38,553 bases of DNA. Origin: Fibrobacter intestinalis. Its GTDB lineage: Bacteria; Fibrobacterota; Fibrobacteria; Fibrobacterales; Fibrobacteraceae. How positions within the stretch are numbered: the stretch's first letter is position 1; each line of letters starts with the position of its first letter. Location of the stretch: contig NZ_FUWU01000023.1 of assembly GCF_900167415.1 (NCBI RefSeq), positions 1 through 38,553 on the forward strand, given 5' to 3'. A program made the position numbers and the translations under genes. The notes below the pieces were generated by a model. That model worked only from the letters and a program-made list of their open reading frames with translations, was not told the DNA's origin and made no database searches. Positions 1-8,266 of this stretch are shown here, piece by piece.

Positions 1-1
1 G

Positions 2-313
2 ATCGTGATACCGGACGTCCCGAAGAAAAACGCGACTTACTACCAGAAGAAAAAGGCTCACAAGCTTTTTTGCAAGAGGGCAGGCATCGAGCCTATCAAC
101 GGCCACCTGAAAAGCGACCACCGTATGGGCAGAAATTTCTACAAGGGAATCTTTGGCGACATACTCAACGCAAAGCTTGCAGCAGCAGCGTTCAACTTCA
201 AGAGGGCCATGAGGCGCTTTTTTGCCCTGTTGGAATGGCTATACTGTTTTTGCCTTCTGTGGAACGGAATGAACAAAAAATGCGAACGTCCTTATCTTGC
301 GTTCGCAAAGTGA
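2..313 (+). CDS. DDE transposase, C-terminal part (cut by the window edge)
   Basis: Only the last ~103 codons are visible; the frame is open to the left edge, so the GTG at 5 is probably internal. The segment IEPINGHLKSDHRMGRN is the typical C-terminal signature of IS4/IS5-superfamily DDE transposases, where IEP carries the third catalytic acid (about residue 29 of the visible part). The usual GN-rich end follows, with FNFKRAMRRFF close to the stop. The sequence after the stop (about 314-345, containing AAGGGCTGACTATATAG) could hold the right IS end, but without the left end the terminal repeats cannot be verified. The element sits directly upstream of ftsX, where ftsE would normally lie. The family is clear; the exact IS group is not, and it is unknown whether the element is intact. 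Confidence 0.8.
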   Translation: MVIPDVPKKNATYYQKKKAHKLFCKRAGIEPINGHLKSDHRMGRNFYKGIFGDILNAKLAAAAFNFKRAMRRFFALLEWLYCFCLLWNGMNKKCERPYLAFAK

Positions 314-453
314 CTTTTTAAGGGCTGACTATATAGTCGTTTCAAAAAATCCTTTGAATTTGTTTCAGGAGCGTTTGCAAAATTTCCCATCTGCACATTT
401 TGTAGCTTTTGACTTTTCTCCGTTTGGGTTATCTCTAAAAATCGTGCATGGTG

Positions 454-479
454 TATAATCCCTTTCAAAAAACTATATT
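454..479 (+). promoter_or_regulatory. candidate promoter boxes upstream of ftsX
   Basis: Two -10-like boxes lie between the transposase and ftsX: TATAAT at 454-459, preceded by TG, and TATATT at 474-479. The second would start transcription near 486, leaving a ~13-nt leader without a Shine-Dalgarno sequence. No convincing -35 box was found at the proper distance from either. This would make ftsX the first gene of the ftsX-recJ operon. Confidence 0.3.
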
Positions 480-498
480 CTCTCTTGTGTTTAGCTTG

Positions 499-1371
499 AT
501 GCGTTATCTTATTTTTGAAGCTTTTCGCGGTTGGAAAGAACACCGGACTGTTGTATTTCCGTCCTTGGTGACGATTTTTCTCTGCGCCGTTCTTTTGGGG
601 CTTTCGGGCGCTTTTTTGATGGGCGCACATCGCCTTTCTCAGGTGGAAAATCGGCTTTATCGAATCGAAGCTTTTTTGAAAGATCCCGTTTCCGAAGATT
701 CCGCGATGAGTTTGCGCCGGCAGCTGCTGATGGTGAAGCAATTTGAATCTGTCGATTACAAAAGCCCAGACGCTGCGATGGAAGATTTTAAAACGCGGTT
801 TTCGGGAGACATGCTGGACCTGGTGACGGCAAATCCACTTCCGGCTTCTTTCATTTTCACTTTGTCCCCGCGTTATCAGGAACCGGTCATTTTACATGAA
901 TTAGTGAACCAGTTGAAAAAAAATCCGGCATTCGATGCGGTGGAATCGCCGACGGCTTTTGTGGACAGGATTGCGGAATGGAAATTCCCTTTGATTTTTT
1001 GGCCGATAGCGACGACGGTTCTGATTTTGGTGACGCTTTTTTTGATTATCGGAAATGCGGTGCGTCTTTCGCTTTTTTCGCGCAAGCTTCTGGTAGAAAA
1101 CATTAAATATGCGGGCGGGTCATCGTTTTTTATTGAATTTCCCTTTTTGCTGGAAGGAGTGATGCAAGGGGTTTTTGCCAGTGGCGCGGCGGTGCTGCTT
1201 TTGCTCTTTGCCGAAAAATCGCTTTGCCGTGAGCTTCCGGTTTTAGCGTATTATCTTTCGGGTTTCGGCTATCTGCTGCTTTTGGTTGTGGTGGCGGTGA
1301 CTTTGGTCTCTGTCTATTCGAGTTACCGGAGCGTTCGGGAATTTCTTCGGCGGGATGCTTTTGAAAAGTAG
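499..1371 (+). CDS. ftsX: cell division protein FtsX (ABC-type permease subunit)
   Basis: FtsX works with the ATPase FtsE at the division septum and passes conformational signals to periplasmic murein hydrolase activators. The 290-residue product has the FtsX topology: a cytoplasmic start (MRYLIFEAFRGWKEHRT), a first membrane segment around residues 22-45, an extracytoplasmic domain of about 120 residues, then three membrane segments in the C-terminal half, the last before SVYSSYRSVREFLR. The ATG at 499 is preferred over in-frame 448 because FtsX proteins start just before the first helix and residues before MRYL look non-native. The next gene, 12 nt downstream, encodes an EnvC-like protein, a known FtsX partner. 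FtsE is not adjacent; a transposase lies upstream instead. The identification is firm from topology and context, although overall sequence conservation in this family is low. Confidence 0.88.
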   Translation: MRYLIFEAFRGWKEHRTVVFPSLVTIFLCAVLLGLSGAFLMGAHRLSQVENRLYRIEAFLKDPVSEDSAMSLRRQLLMVKQFESVDYKSPDAAMEDFKTRFSGDMLDLVTANPLPASFIFTLSPRYQEPVILHELVNQLKKNPAFDAVESPTAFVDRIAEWKFPLIFWPIATTVLILVTLFLIIGNAVRLSLFSRKLLVENIKYAGGSSFFIEFPFLLEGVMQGVFASGAAVLLLLFAEKSLCRELPVLAYYLSGFGYLLLLVVVAVTLVSVYSSYRSVREFLRRDAFEK

Positions 1372-1383
1372 GCAAATGTTTTC

Positions 1384-2604
1384 ATGAGGTTCCGTTTTTT
1401 ATTCGTCGTTTTTTGGATTGTTCTTTTGGGAACGGTGCCTTTGTGGGCGGCGAAAAAATCGACAAGTTCGCAGCTCGCCAAGCAACGGGCGGAACTGAAA
1501 AATCTGGAAGCGAATCTGGCGAAGCAGCGCAAAAAAGTTCGGCTTTTGGAATCCGAAGAAAAGGGCGTTTTGAACACGATTGCCGTTTTGGACGAGAACT
1601 TGAACCGGACCAAGGAATATGTGCAGGTTCTCGCAAAAAATGAATCCACCATGAAGCAGCTCCTTGCGGAAATCGGGCATTCCTTGGATTCTTTGGACAA
1701 AGAAATCGCACGGCGCAATCGAGCGATGCAAAAGCGGATTCGCGAATTGTATATCCACGGAGATCGGGGAACGCCGGAAGAAATTCTGGCCATTTTAAAA
1801 GGCGAAACCTCGCCGGAGCGACAGATCTATTATGTGAACCGCATTTTGACCGACGACCGCGAAAAAATGGATCGGCTTTCTTGGCTTTTGCGGGAGCGGG
1901 CGCTGAAAAAGCGGGAAGCCTCGGGGCGGCTTTCGGAATTGCGCAGTCTGCAATCCAAAAAGACGGCAGAAGAAGAGGGGCTGAAACAGCAAATCCAGAC
2001 GCAGGGCGCCGTGCTGGCTTCGGTACAAAAAAGCAAAAGTTTGCAGACCAAAGCGATTCAAGAAATTGAACGAAACCAGAAAACAATGCTTTCGCTGATT
2101 CGCCAGCTGGAAAAAAAGCGGGAACAGGAATTGGCGCAGGCAAAGAAAAAAAAGAATTCCAAGAAAAAAGTAACAGGGAAAAATGCGCTTCCCCGTATTC
2201 CGGTCAAGCCGATCGGCCCGAAATGCTTGCCGCTGAACGGGAGCATCATCGCGGAATACGGCATGCACGAACATCCGGTTCTGCATATTATGACCCGGAA
2301 TCTGGGCGTTGAAATCCGAGGGAAAAAGGGCGACAAAATTAAAGCGGCGGCAGCGGGAAATGTGGTGATGGTTACGGAAATCGATGGGCGAGGACCTTCC
2401 GTTATTATTGAACACGAGGGGGGCGTTTATTCCGTTTATGGACACATGAGCTCTATTCGGGTAAAAGAAGGCGATCGGGTGGGAAATTGCGAAGATATTG
2501 GAACTGTCGGCGACCTCGCTTCGTTAAATGGAATTAAATTGTATTTCCAAATTAGCGAAGGAACCGATACCGTCGATCCTTTGAAATGGTTGAAGAAAAA
2601 ATGA
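1384..2604 (+). CDS. envC: EnvC-like murein hydrolase activator (coiled coil plus degenerate LytM domain)
   Basis: A 406-residue exported protein. Residues 1-22 are a signal peptide ending LWAAKK. Residues ~28-125 and ~155-260 are charged heptad-rich coiled coils, followed by a Lys-rich linker and a LytM/M23-like domain at ~283-406. An active M23 enzyme has four zinc ligands in HxxxD and HxH positions. Here the matching positions read N306-E310 and Tyr387 (LYFQI), and only His354 (YGHM) remains, so it should be non-catalytic. That is exactly the condition of E. coli EnvC, which activates amidases rather than cutting wall itself. It follows ftsX by 12 nt, and EnvC is recruited by FtsX. Its stop overlaps the holB start (ATGA). 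Nearly certain as a coiled-coil LytM protein; EnvC function is inferred from the pairing. Confidence 0.87.
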   Translation: MRFRFLFVVFWIVLLGTVPLWAAKKSTSSQLAKQRAELKNLEANLAKQRKKVRLLESEEKGVLNTIAVLDENLNRTKEYVQVLAKNESTMKQLLAEIGHSLDSLDKEIARRNRAMQKRIRELYIHGDRGTPEEILAILKGETSPERQIYYVNRILTDDREKMDRLSWLLRERALKKREASGRLSELRSLQSKKTAEEEGLKQQIQTQGAVLASVQKSKSLQTKAIQEIERNQKTMLSLIRQLEKKREQELAQAKKKKNSKKKVTGKNALPRIPVKPIGPKCLPLNGSIIAEYGMHEHPVLHIMTRNLGVEIRGKKGDKIKAAAAGNVVMVTEIDGRGPSVIIEHEGGVYSVYGHMSSIRVKEGDRVGNCEDIGTVGDLASLNGIKLYFQISEGTDTVDPLKWLKKK

Positions 2605-3722
2605 CGAAATTCTGCTTACACGGACCTGAATCCCAAAAGGCGGCCCGAAAGCGTTTGGAAAATGCTTACGCCGCCGGACGATTTCCTCAAGCGTTGCTGA
2701 TAGAAGGCAATCGGGGAATCGGAAAAAAGGCGCTGGCGATAGAAGTCGCCAGAATGCTTTCTTGCACGAATTCGGAACAGGTGCCTTGCGGAATATGTTC
2801 GGGCTGTAGTCTGGCGTCGAATCCCGGAAACACTCACGGTTGGATTATCCCTTTGGAAACAGCGGAAGCAAATGCCAAGTCGGCGACAGATGTCAGCGAA
2901 AATTCCAAAGCGAAAACCGTAGAAGATATCAAAGCGGGCTATATCGCAAAGATTTTTGAAAATCCCTATTCGGTATCCTATGTTTCTGGCATTGCGCAAA
3001 TCGCCGTGGAACAGATTCGCGGAATGACTTCGCAGTTCTCGCTGACGAGCGAAAATTCCCGGGTTGTCATTGTGGCGGAAGCGGACAGGATGAATGAATC
3101 GGCTGCCAACGCTTTGCTGAAAACGCTGGAAGAAGTTCCGCCCAATACCTATTTTATTCTCACGTCTTCGGCTCCGGGACGTTTGCTCCAGACGATTCGA
3201 AGCCGCTGCAATTCTCTGTGTCTGCCCTCGCTTTCCCTTGCCGAAACCGAAGAAATTTCTCGTACGGTCACGGGAGAATCTTTATCGCCCGATGCTTTGG
3301 GGATGGCTCTTGGCTCTCCGGGCATGGCGATGTATTACAACAGCGATATCGCCGAAAATGAAACGCGCGCTTTCCAATTTTTAAAGGACAGCGCAGCAGG
3401 CAATTATTCGGATTTGTTTTTTGATTTGGACAAGTATTTTGCGAGGGACGCATCCGCTGTGGATTCGGCCATTGTGATGCTGGACTTTGTGGAGTTTCTG
3501 GTGGGGGACGCTTTACGGCTTTTGGTGGGGGAAGCGTGCCGCTTGCCCGATCAGCGACAAAATCTGGAGACTTTGGATTTAGGGCGTTTTGGCTCTGTCG
3601 CTTTGGAAAAAGCGATTCTGGAAATCGTATCGGCATCGGAAAAAATCGCCAATCGGAAAAATTCGGTGATTGTCGCTCTGCAGACGCTCTCGATTGGACT
3701 TTTTGAAGGCTATAAAAAATGA
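2601..3722 (+). CDS. holB: DNA polymerase III delta-prime subunit (clamp loader)
   Basis: This is a clamp-loader AAA+ protein of 373 residues that takes part in loading the beta clamp. Residues 36-43 (GNRGIGKK) form a Walker A-like loop. A zinc module follows with Cys55, Cys63, Cys66 and Cys69 (PCGICSGC), as in delta-prime and gamma/tau. VIVAEADRM (156-164) takes the Walker B place and SRC (201-203) matches the clamp-loader arginine-finger motif. Compared with E. coli delta-prime there is an insert of ~45 residues between the zinc module and the central helix (about 85-130, rich in Ala, Lys and Ser). The ATG at 2601 overlaps the envC stop; the in-frame ATG at 2586 lies inside envC and is less likely. 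The 3' end overlaps recJ by ATGA. A short tau/gamma paralogue is the alternative, but the length and lack of a C-terminal tail favour delta-prime. Confidence 0.87.
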   Translation: MTKFCLHGPESQKAARKRLENAYAAGRFPQALLIEGNRGIGKKALAIEVARMLSCTNSEQVPCGICSGCSLASNPGNTHGWIIPLETAEANAKSATDVSENSKAKTVEDIKAGYIAKIFENPYSVSYVSGIAQIAVEQIRGMTSQFSLTSENSRVVIVAEADRMNESAANALLKTLEEVPPNTYFILTSSAPGRLLQTIRSRCNSLCLPSLSLAETEEISRTVTGESLSPDALGMALGSPGMAMYYNSDIAENETRAFQFLKDSAAGNYSDLFFDLDKYFARDASAVDSAIVMLDFVEFLVGDALRLLVGEACRLPDQRQNLETLDLGRFGSVALEKAILEIVSASEKIANRKNSVIVALQTLSIGLFEGYKK

Positions 3723-5410
3723 ACGACGAGTTGCTGGCAACATCCATCGCGCACCAGTTGCATGTGCCCCATCTGATCGCCCGGATTCTTGTCGCAAGGG
3801 GTTGCGGCTCGCTGTCTGCCGCGTATGAACGAATCCATTGTACGCGGGAACATATTTTGAATCCGCTGGACGAAAAAAGACCGATGCGAGGAATGGAAAA
3901 GGCTCTGGACTGGATTCTTGCCGCTAGAAAAAGCGGAGGAAAGCTGTGCATCTTTGGGGATTATGATATGGACGGCCTTACGGGAACCGCCCTTTTGAAA
4001 AGAGGCCTTTCGGAAATCGGCATTGACGCCTCCTGGCATTTGCCTTGCCGTTTTGGAGTCGGCTCTGGTTATGGACTTTCGACGGACATTGTGGACTTGA
4101 TGCTGTCGGAAAATGTCCAGCATCTTTTGACGGTTGATACGGGGATTACGGCGGTAGCAGAAATCGAGTATGCCAAATCCAAGGGCATGAATGTCATGGT
4201 GATTGATCATCATGAGCCTTCGGGGGATGGTCTTCCGGCGAGCGATGTTCTGCTCGATCCTTGTCAGGACGATTGCCCGTATCCGAACAAGGCTCTTTGT
4301 GGCGCGGGTGTTTCGTATAAATTCATCGACGCTTTGTTGAAGCAGGAAAATAAAGGTTCTGCGGACAAATATCTGGATTTGGTGGCTTTGGGAACGCTGG
4401 CGGATTTGGTCGAAATGACTCCGGAAAATCGCTACTTGACACGTCGCGGGCTTTCGATGCTTTTGGAAAGTCGCTGGCCCGGAGTGCGCGCACTGTGTCG
4501 TCGGCAATTGGAAAATGCGCCCTATGTGGGCGGGCAAGACGTGCTTTTTCGAATCGCGCCATTGATGAACGCTCCCGGACGAATGGACAAACCGGATGTC
4601 GCATTGGAACTTCTTCTTTGTGACGATACGTCAAAAGTTTCGTCGATTTTGGATAGGCTTCTCAAATACAATGAATTGCGCAAAAAAACGGAAGCCGATA
4701 TTTCCAAAGCGGCTGTAGATTGGGTTGAAGAACGTTACGGTTCGGAACTTCCCCCGGTGCTTGTCGTTGATGGTGAATCTTGGCATCCGGGAGTGATAGG
4801 CATTGTTGCGGCAAAGGTTGCGCAGACTTTTAATCGTCCTACCGCTGTTTTGACGGTGGAAAACGGCATTGCCCAGGCGTCGGCTCGGGCGATTCCGGGA
4901 TTCAACTGGCACAAGGCGCTTTTTGATGTCCGCGATCTTTTTTTGCGCTGGGGAGGCCATGCGAACGCCGCGGGATTCAGCTTGCGGGACAAGGATATTC
5001 CCACATTGCGGGAACGTCTGGTGACATGGGCGACCAGTCGAAAAGATTCCTGTTCCGGTGAACCTGTGGAAGAACATTCAGAACGGATTGCTGCGGCGTT
5101 GAATGAAATCAATGTGGATTTTATGAATGCTTTGCAAAATCTGGAGCCTTTCGGCGGGAAAAATCCTTATCCGGTTTTATTTGCTGAAAATGTACAGGTC
5201 GAAAAATTACGGGAATTGCACGGCGGCCATCTGCAATTGAAATTATCGCAGAGCGGCAGCTCGTCCTTTGCGGGCATTGCGTTCGGTATGGCGAAAGCCA
5301 AAAAAATCATTGAAGAAAAGCGGAAAAAAATATCTATCGCTTTTGAACCGTCCTGGAACGTGTTCAATGGGCGAAAAAGCATTCAGCTCTTGATCAAAGA
5401 GATTTGTTAG
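3719..5410 (+). CDS. recJ: single-stranded-DNA-specific exonuclease RecJ
   Basis: A DHH-superfamily 5'-3' exonuclease of 563 residues, close to the usual 560-580. Visible motifs are DYDMDG (81-86, motif I), VDTG (139-142), DHH (163-165, motif III) and LDLVALGTLADLVEM (motif IV), which together bind the two catalytic metal ions. The C-terminal DHHA1 motif GGHANAAGFSL and an OB-fold region follow. RecJ resects ends for the RecFOR route and for mismatch and base-excision repair; recR lies elsewhere in this window (10339). The start codon overlaps the holB stop. It is the last gene of the operon: the convergent gene at 5430 begins 19 nt after its stop, with no obvious terminator hairpin between. 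Confidence 0.95.
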   Translation: MNDELLATSIAHQLHVPHLIARILVARGCGSLSAAYERIHCTREHILNPLDEKRPMRGMEKALDWILAARKSGGKLCIFGDYDMDGLTGTALLKRGLSEIGIDASWHLPCRFGVGSGYGLSTDIVDLMLSENVQHLLTVDTGITAVAEIEYAKSKGMNVMVIDHHEPSGDGLPASDVLLDPCQDDCPYPNKALCGAGVSYKFIDALLKQENKGSADKYLDLVALGTLADLVEMTPENRYLTRRGLSMLLESRWPGVRALCRRQLENAPYVGGQDVLFRIAPLMNAPGRMDKPDVALELLLCDDTSKVSSILDRLLKYNELRKKTEADISKAAVDWVEERYGSELPPVLVVDGESWHPGVIGIVAAKVAQTFNRPTAVLTVENGIAQASARAIPGFNWHKALFDVRDLFLRWGGHANAAGFSLRDKDIPTLRERLVTWATSRKDSCSGEPVEEHSERIAAALNEINVDFMNALQNLEPFGGKNPYPVLFAENVQVEKLRELHGGHLQLKLSQSGSSSFAGIAFGMAKAKKIIEEKRKKISIAFEPSWNVFNGRKSIQLLIKEIC

Positions 5411-5429
5411 GCTGTGAAAAATTTCTGGT

Positions 5430-5870
5430 CTATTTGCCGGGAGTTCGCAAAATCTGAATCAATTTGTCTTTGCAAATGTCGATTAGAACAAATGCTTCGA
5501 ACATTCGAGCCTGACGCCATTTTTTTTCATATTGCTCTTCCCAATTGATGGCGACTTCCTGGGGATTTTCTTTTCCCTTTTGCTCTTCGTTCCGATACCA
5601 GACTTCCTTGTTGATTTCTTTAATCAAATCCGCCATGTCCGCTGCGGGCTGAAGGGAACCGCGAACAAGCAGATAGGCTCTTAGATTGTCCAGAAGGACT
5701 TCGTTACTCGGTTCGGAACTATCTTCTTTGGAAATAATCCAGACGCGGTTCTTGTGGCGTTCTGCAAAGCCCATCAAGCGTTCTTCCACTTTGGCAAGCT
5801 CGCCCTTCTTGTATTTGGCTTCGACCGTTTCACGGGGATAGTAGATGGAATCCGGATAGTATTCGATCAT
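5430..5870 (-). CDS. conserved-looking hypothetical protein, 146 aa
   Basis: I do not recognise a family. The product is soluble, highly charged (many Lys, Glu and Arg) and lacks a signal peptide or membrane segment. It starts MIEYYPDSIYYPRETVEAKY and is probably largely helical, with Trp and Tyr clusters (EVWYRNEEQK, WEEQYEKKWRQARMFEAF). Codon use and base composition match neighbouring housekeeping genes, and the gene fills the space between recJ and tRNA-Leu without overlaps, so I take it as real. The ATG at 5870 lies only 18 nt downstream of the tRNA gene 3' end on the same strand, so it may be cotranscribed with the tRNA. Confidence 0.65.
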   Translation of the reverse strand: MIEYYPDSIYYPRETVEAKYKKGELAKVEERLMGFAERHKNRVWIISKEDSSEPSNEVLLDNLRAYLLVRGSLQPAADMADLIKEINKEVWYRNEEQKGKENPQEVAINWEEQYEKKWRQARMFEAFVLIDICKDKLIQILRTPGK

Positions 5871-5887
5871 GGTTTTTCTAGTGGTAA

Positions 5888-5973
<86 letters not shown>

Positions 5974-6079
5974 TGTGAACGCACTTAATATAGAAAATTG
6001 AAAAGCGAAAAGAAGCGTCAAATGGCAAAAAGTGGTCGCCCTTTTCGTTTTTTTTATACAAAAAGGGAAGGTCAAAGGA

Positions 6080-7420
6080 TTAGCGGATCCTTTCTGCGAG
6101 AGCGCGCCCTTGAGCAATTCGCTTTGCCATGCCGATGCCGTCAATGCCGTTTCCGCCCATCAGAATTCCGGGGTAAGCCTGTTCGATTCCTTTGTAGGCT
6201 TTTTCTCGAAGAGGGGTTTTCTTGTCGTATTGGGGAATCGCATGCTCGTGCCGGGTGATTTCAAAAAGGTCGGGTTCAAAATGCGGAATCTGCATGATGC
6301 TTGCGACTTCTTTGCCGACCATTTCCCGGAATTGCCCATCGTTCAGGTTCAGAAATTCCGGATGGCGAAGCCCGCCGACAAAAACGGCGAGAAGCGCTCC
6401 CCCTTGCGGTGCGCGATTCTGGAACAGGGACGACATATACAGAATGCCCAGGATGTTTCGCTTTTCCTTGGAGGGCATCAAGGCTCCGAATCCGTTCAGC
6501 GGAAGACCTGTCCAATGATTGAAACCGATAGCCGCTTCGGCGACTTTGGCGTAAAGAACCTGCGAGGCGTTGGGAAATTTTTCTTGTGCAAAGGGCAGCG
6601 CTTCGAAAACGTGGTCTGCGCCCGCTGTGAAAATCACACGGTCGAAAGGTCCGAAATTTTTTTCGCCGACTTGAATTTGGTATTCTCCGGCGGCAGGGAT
6701 GACGATCGGATTGGCGTTCATCACAAAGTTCTCTTTGCCGATGTCTTTTTCGAGATGTTCCGCAAGAACGCTGAGTCCGCCTTTGGCTGAGAAAGTTTTC
6801 TTGGACGCTTTTTTGTCGCGATCGGTTTTGGGCTGTTTCATTTTGGCGATGGAGCCTCGAATAAAACTGCCATAATCCCTTTCCAGATTATAGAGCTTGG
6901 GCAATGCGTATTTGGGAATCATATCGTCCGGAGTGCCAGCGTACACACCGGAAACAAACGGATCAACGGCGTATTCTAGAATGGAATTCCCAAGCCGTCT
7001 GCGTACAAATGAAGTCAGATTTTCTTCGGGGTCAGTTCCGCGCGGACGAAATGGCTCTAGAGGCATTCCGAATTTGTCTTTCCAGGAGAAAAGAGGCGTT
7101 GCAAGTCCGCTCAAAGGTCCCGTTGGAATGGGGTGCAGTTTGCCGTTTTTTAAAATGAAACGATTGCCGGAAAGTCTTGGAGCCTCTTCGAGCAGATGAT
7201 GAATATTCAAATCTTCAAAAAGTTCGGTCACTTCGGGAAGGCTGACAACGCCTGTGCTGGGTCCGGTTTCATAAATGAATCCATTTTGGGAAAGCGTCTG
7301 CATAACGCCGCCGACATGGGATTTTTTGTCGAAAACAGTGACCGCGTTTCCCGCTTTTTTGGCGTAGAATGCCGCAGAAAGGCCGGTGATGCCGGCTCCG
7401 ATAATTGCAACCTTTTTCAT
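6080..7420 (-). CDS. hemG: protoporphyrinogen/coproporphyrinogen oxidase (HemY/HemG-type, FAD)
   Basis: A 446-residue FAD-dependent amine-oxidase-fold protein that oxidises a porphyrinogen in haem synthesis. Residues 1-35 form the Rossmann dinucleotide loop with GAGITG (8-13) and the DKK...GG pattern typical of the flavin family. Further hallmarks are ETGPSTG, the segment FVRRRLGNSILEYAVDPFVSGVYAGTP, and the C-terminal FAD motif YPGILMGGNGIDGIGM. Length and motifs fit the Bacillus HemY/CgoX type, which normally uses oxygen. The ATG at 7420 starts directly with MKKVAIIGAG; the further upstream start at 7465 would add unlikely residues. There is no Shine-Dalgarno sequence. A TACTTT box ends 9 nt before the ATG, and the dispersed promoter-like element lies further upstream (7486-7528). 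The substrate (proto- or coproporphyrinogen) cannot be told from sequence. The gene stands alone. Confidence 0.87.
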   Translation of the reverse strand: MKKVAIIGAGITGLSAAFYAKKAGNAVTVFDKKSHVGGVMQTLSQNGFIYETGPSTGVVSLPEVTELFEDLNIHHLLEEAPRLSGNRFILKNGKLHPIPTGPLSGLATPLFSWKDKFGMPLEPFRPRGTDPEENLTSFVRRRLGNSILEYAVDPFVSGVYAGTPDDMIPKYALPKLYNLERDYGSFIRGSIAKMKQPKTDRDKKASKKTFSAKGGLSVLAEHLEKDIGKENFVMNANPIVIPAAGEYQIQVGEKNFGPFDRVIFTAGADHVFEALPFAQEKFPNASQVLYAKVAEAAIGFNHWTGLPLNGFGALMPSKEKRNILGILYMSSLFQNRAPQGGALLAVFVGGLRHPEFLNLNDGQFREMVGKEVASIMQIPHFEPDLFEITRHEHAIPQYDKKTPLREKAYKGIEQAYPGILMGGNGIDGIGMAKRIAQGRALAERIR

Positions 7421-7485
7421 AGTGCTGCTAAAGTAGAAAAAATGGGTCGCGGTGACCGCAAGCAAAAATTCTGAATGAAAGTTTT

Positions 7486-7528
7486 GGGATTATATACAAT
7501 TCTTCACGAAATACCCGCAATTAAATTT
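7486..7528 (-). promoter_or_regulatory. dispersed promoter-like element, copy A (upstream of hemG)
   Basis: On the minus strand this reads AATTTAATTGCGGGTATT, then CGTGAAGAATTG, then TATATAATCCC. The same design recurs at 29786-29828 and 34643-34684 with identical spacing between AATTGCG and the TATATAATCCC-like end. A -35-like TTGCGG and a -10-like TATATA are 18 bp apart. It points towards hemG, whose start is 65 nt away. Function as a promoter is inferred. Confidence 0.5.
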
Positions 7529-7551
7529 AGTTCTCAGTTCCCAGTTCTCAG

Positions 7552-7628
7552 TTCCAACTCCCAACTTCCAACTCCCAACTTCCAACTCCCAACTTCCAAC
7601 TCCCAACTTCCAACTCCCAACTTCCAAC
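7552..7628. repeat. 14-bp tandem repeat, 5.5 copies
   Basis: Five perfect copies of TTCCAACTCCCAAC run from 7552 to 7621, followed by half a copy. The adjacent bases 7530-7551 are a degenerate purine/pyrimidine-biased stretch (TTCTCAGTTCCCAGTTCTCAG). A short inverted copy of the same unit lies at 29720-29740, again directly upstream of the promoter-like element. There are no spacers, so it is a simple minisatellite and not a CRISPR array. Confidence 0.95.
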
Positions 7629-8005
7629 AAATCCCTAACCCCTAACTCGAGAAATATGGACGAAAATGGAAAAGTTAATTTGTTTGGAAAATCAGATTAT
7701 CGAAGGCTTGGCGGAATGCTTAAAAGTTTGAATAATAGAATCGAAGGATTGATTTTTGCAAATTCGAGCAAATGTTTATAAGCGGGAGTCGCTATTGCAC
7801 AATCGGAAATCGTTTGCCAACGTCGCTTCAAATGAAGGAAGGGCGGATTGGCTTGCGATGGCGGGGCTTTGTTGCATTCCAAGTTCGGATTTTAAAAAAA
7901 ACGCTTGCTGCTTGGAACCGTATTCGGCTGGCTTTCTTTGGCGAAAACCTTTTCGGGAGCGCATTATTTGCTAATTTTGTGGCAAAATTCAAAATCGAGG
8001 TTCTT
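7629..8005. other. intergenic stretch before hisE
   Basis: About 375 nt without a convincing gene. It contains a possible 41-codon frame at 7656-7781 (+, starting [20 protein letters not shown]), with no clear ribosome site and no recognisable family, so it is noted only as a weak small-ORF candidate. The hisE promoter is likely near 7950-7975 (TAATTT at 7970), without a clear -35 box. Confidence 0.4.
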
Positions 8006-8266
8006 ATGACTTTTGAAGAAATGTATGCGCTCGCCTGTCAGCGAAAAAAGGAAATGCCCGAAGGCAAGGGCACGACTGAACTTTTCAAGAAAGGTCCCCA
8101 TGGAATCGGCAAAAAGCTTGTGGAAGAAGCTGCTGAATCTTGGATGGCCGCTCGATTTGAATCGCATGATGCTCAATGCCTGGAATTGTCTCAGGTGCTT
8201 TATTACGTCGCCGTGATGATGGCGGAAAAGGGAATTAAACTCGAAGAGGTGTATGCGAAATTATGA
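8006..8266 (+). CDS. hisE: phosphoribosyl-ATP pyrophosphohydrolase
   Basis: Second step of histidine synthesis: it hydrolyses PR-ATP to PR-AMP. The 86-residue product is a MazG-like all-helical hydrolase with the family elements GTTELFKKGPHGIGKKLVEEAAE, where the Glu residues bind Mg, and a C-terminal helix (YYVAVMMAEKGIKLEEVYAKL). Most HisE proteins are 85-110 residues, often fused to HisI; this one is free-standing. The ATG at 8006 is chosen because MTFEEMYALA begins the HisE fold and CGAGG (7996-8000) provides a ribosome site. A longer in-frame start at 7772 would add ~78 residues that look like translated intergenic sequence. It overlaps hisG by ATGA. Confidence 0.92.
   Translation: MTFEEMYALACQRKKEMPEGKGTTELFKKGPHGIGKKLVEEAAESWMAARFESHDAQCLELSQVLYYVAVMMAEKGIKLEEVYAKL

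Noticed and set aside
7552-7628. Regular repeats suggesting a CRISPR array
   Set aside because: The 14-bp units are directly adjacent without spacers, and no cas genes are near; it is a minisatellite.
7772-8005. A longer N-terminus for HisE
   Set aside because: The added ~78 residues have no HisE similarity, and the ATG at 8006 has a ribosome site and the family's normal start.
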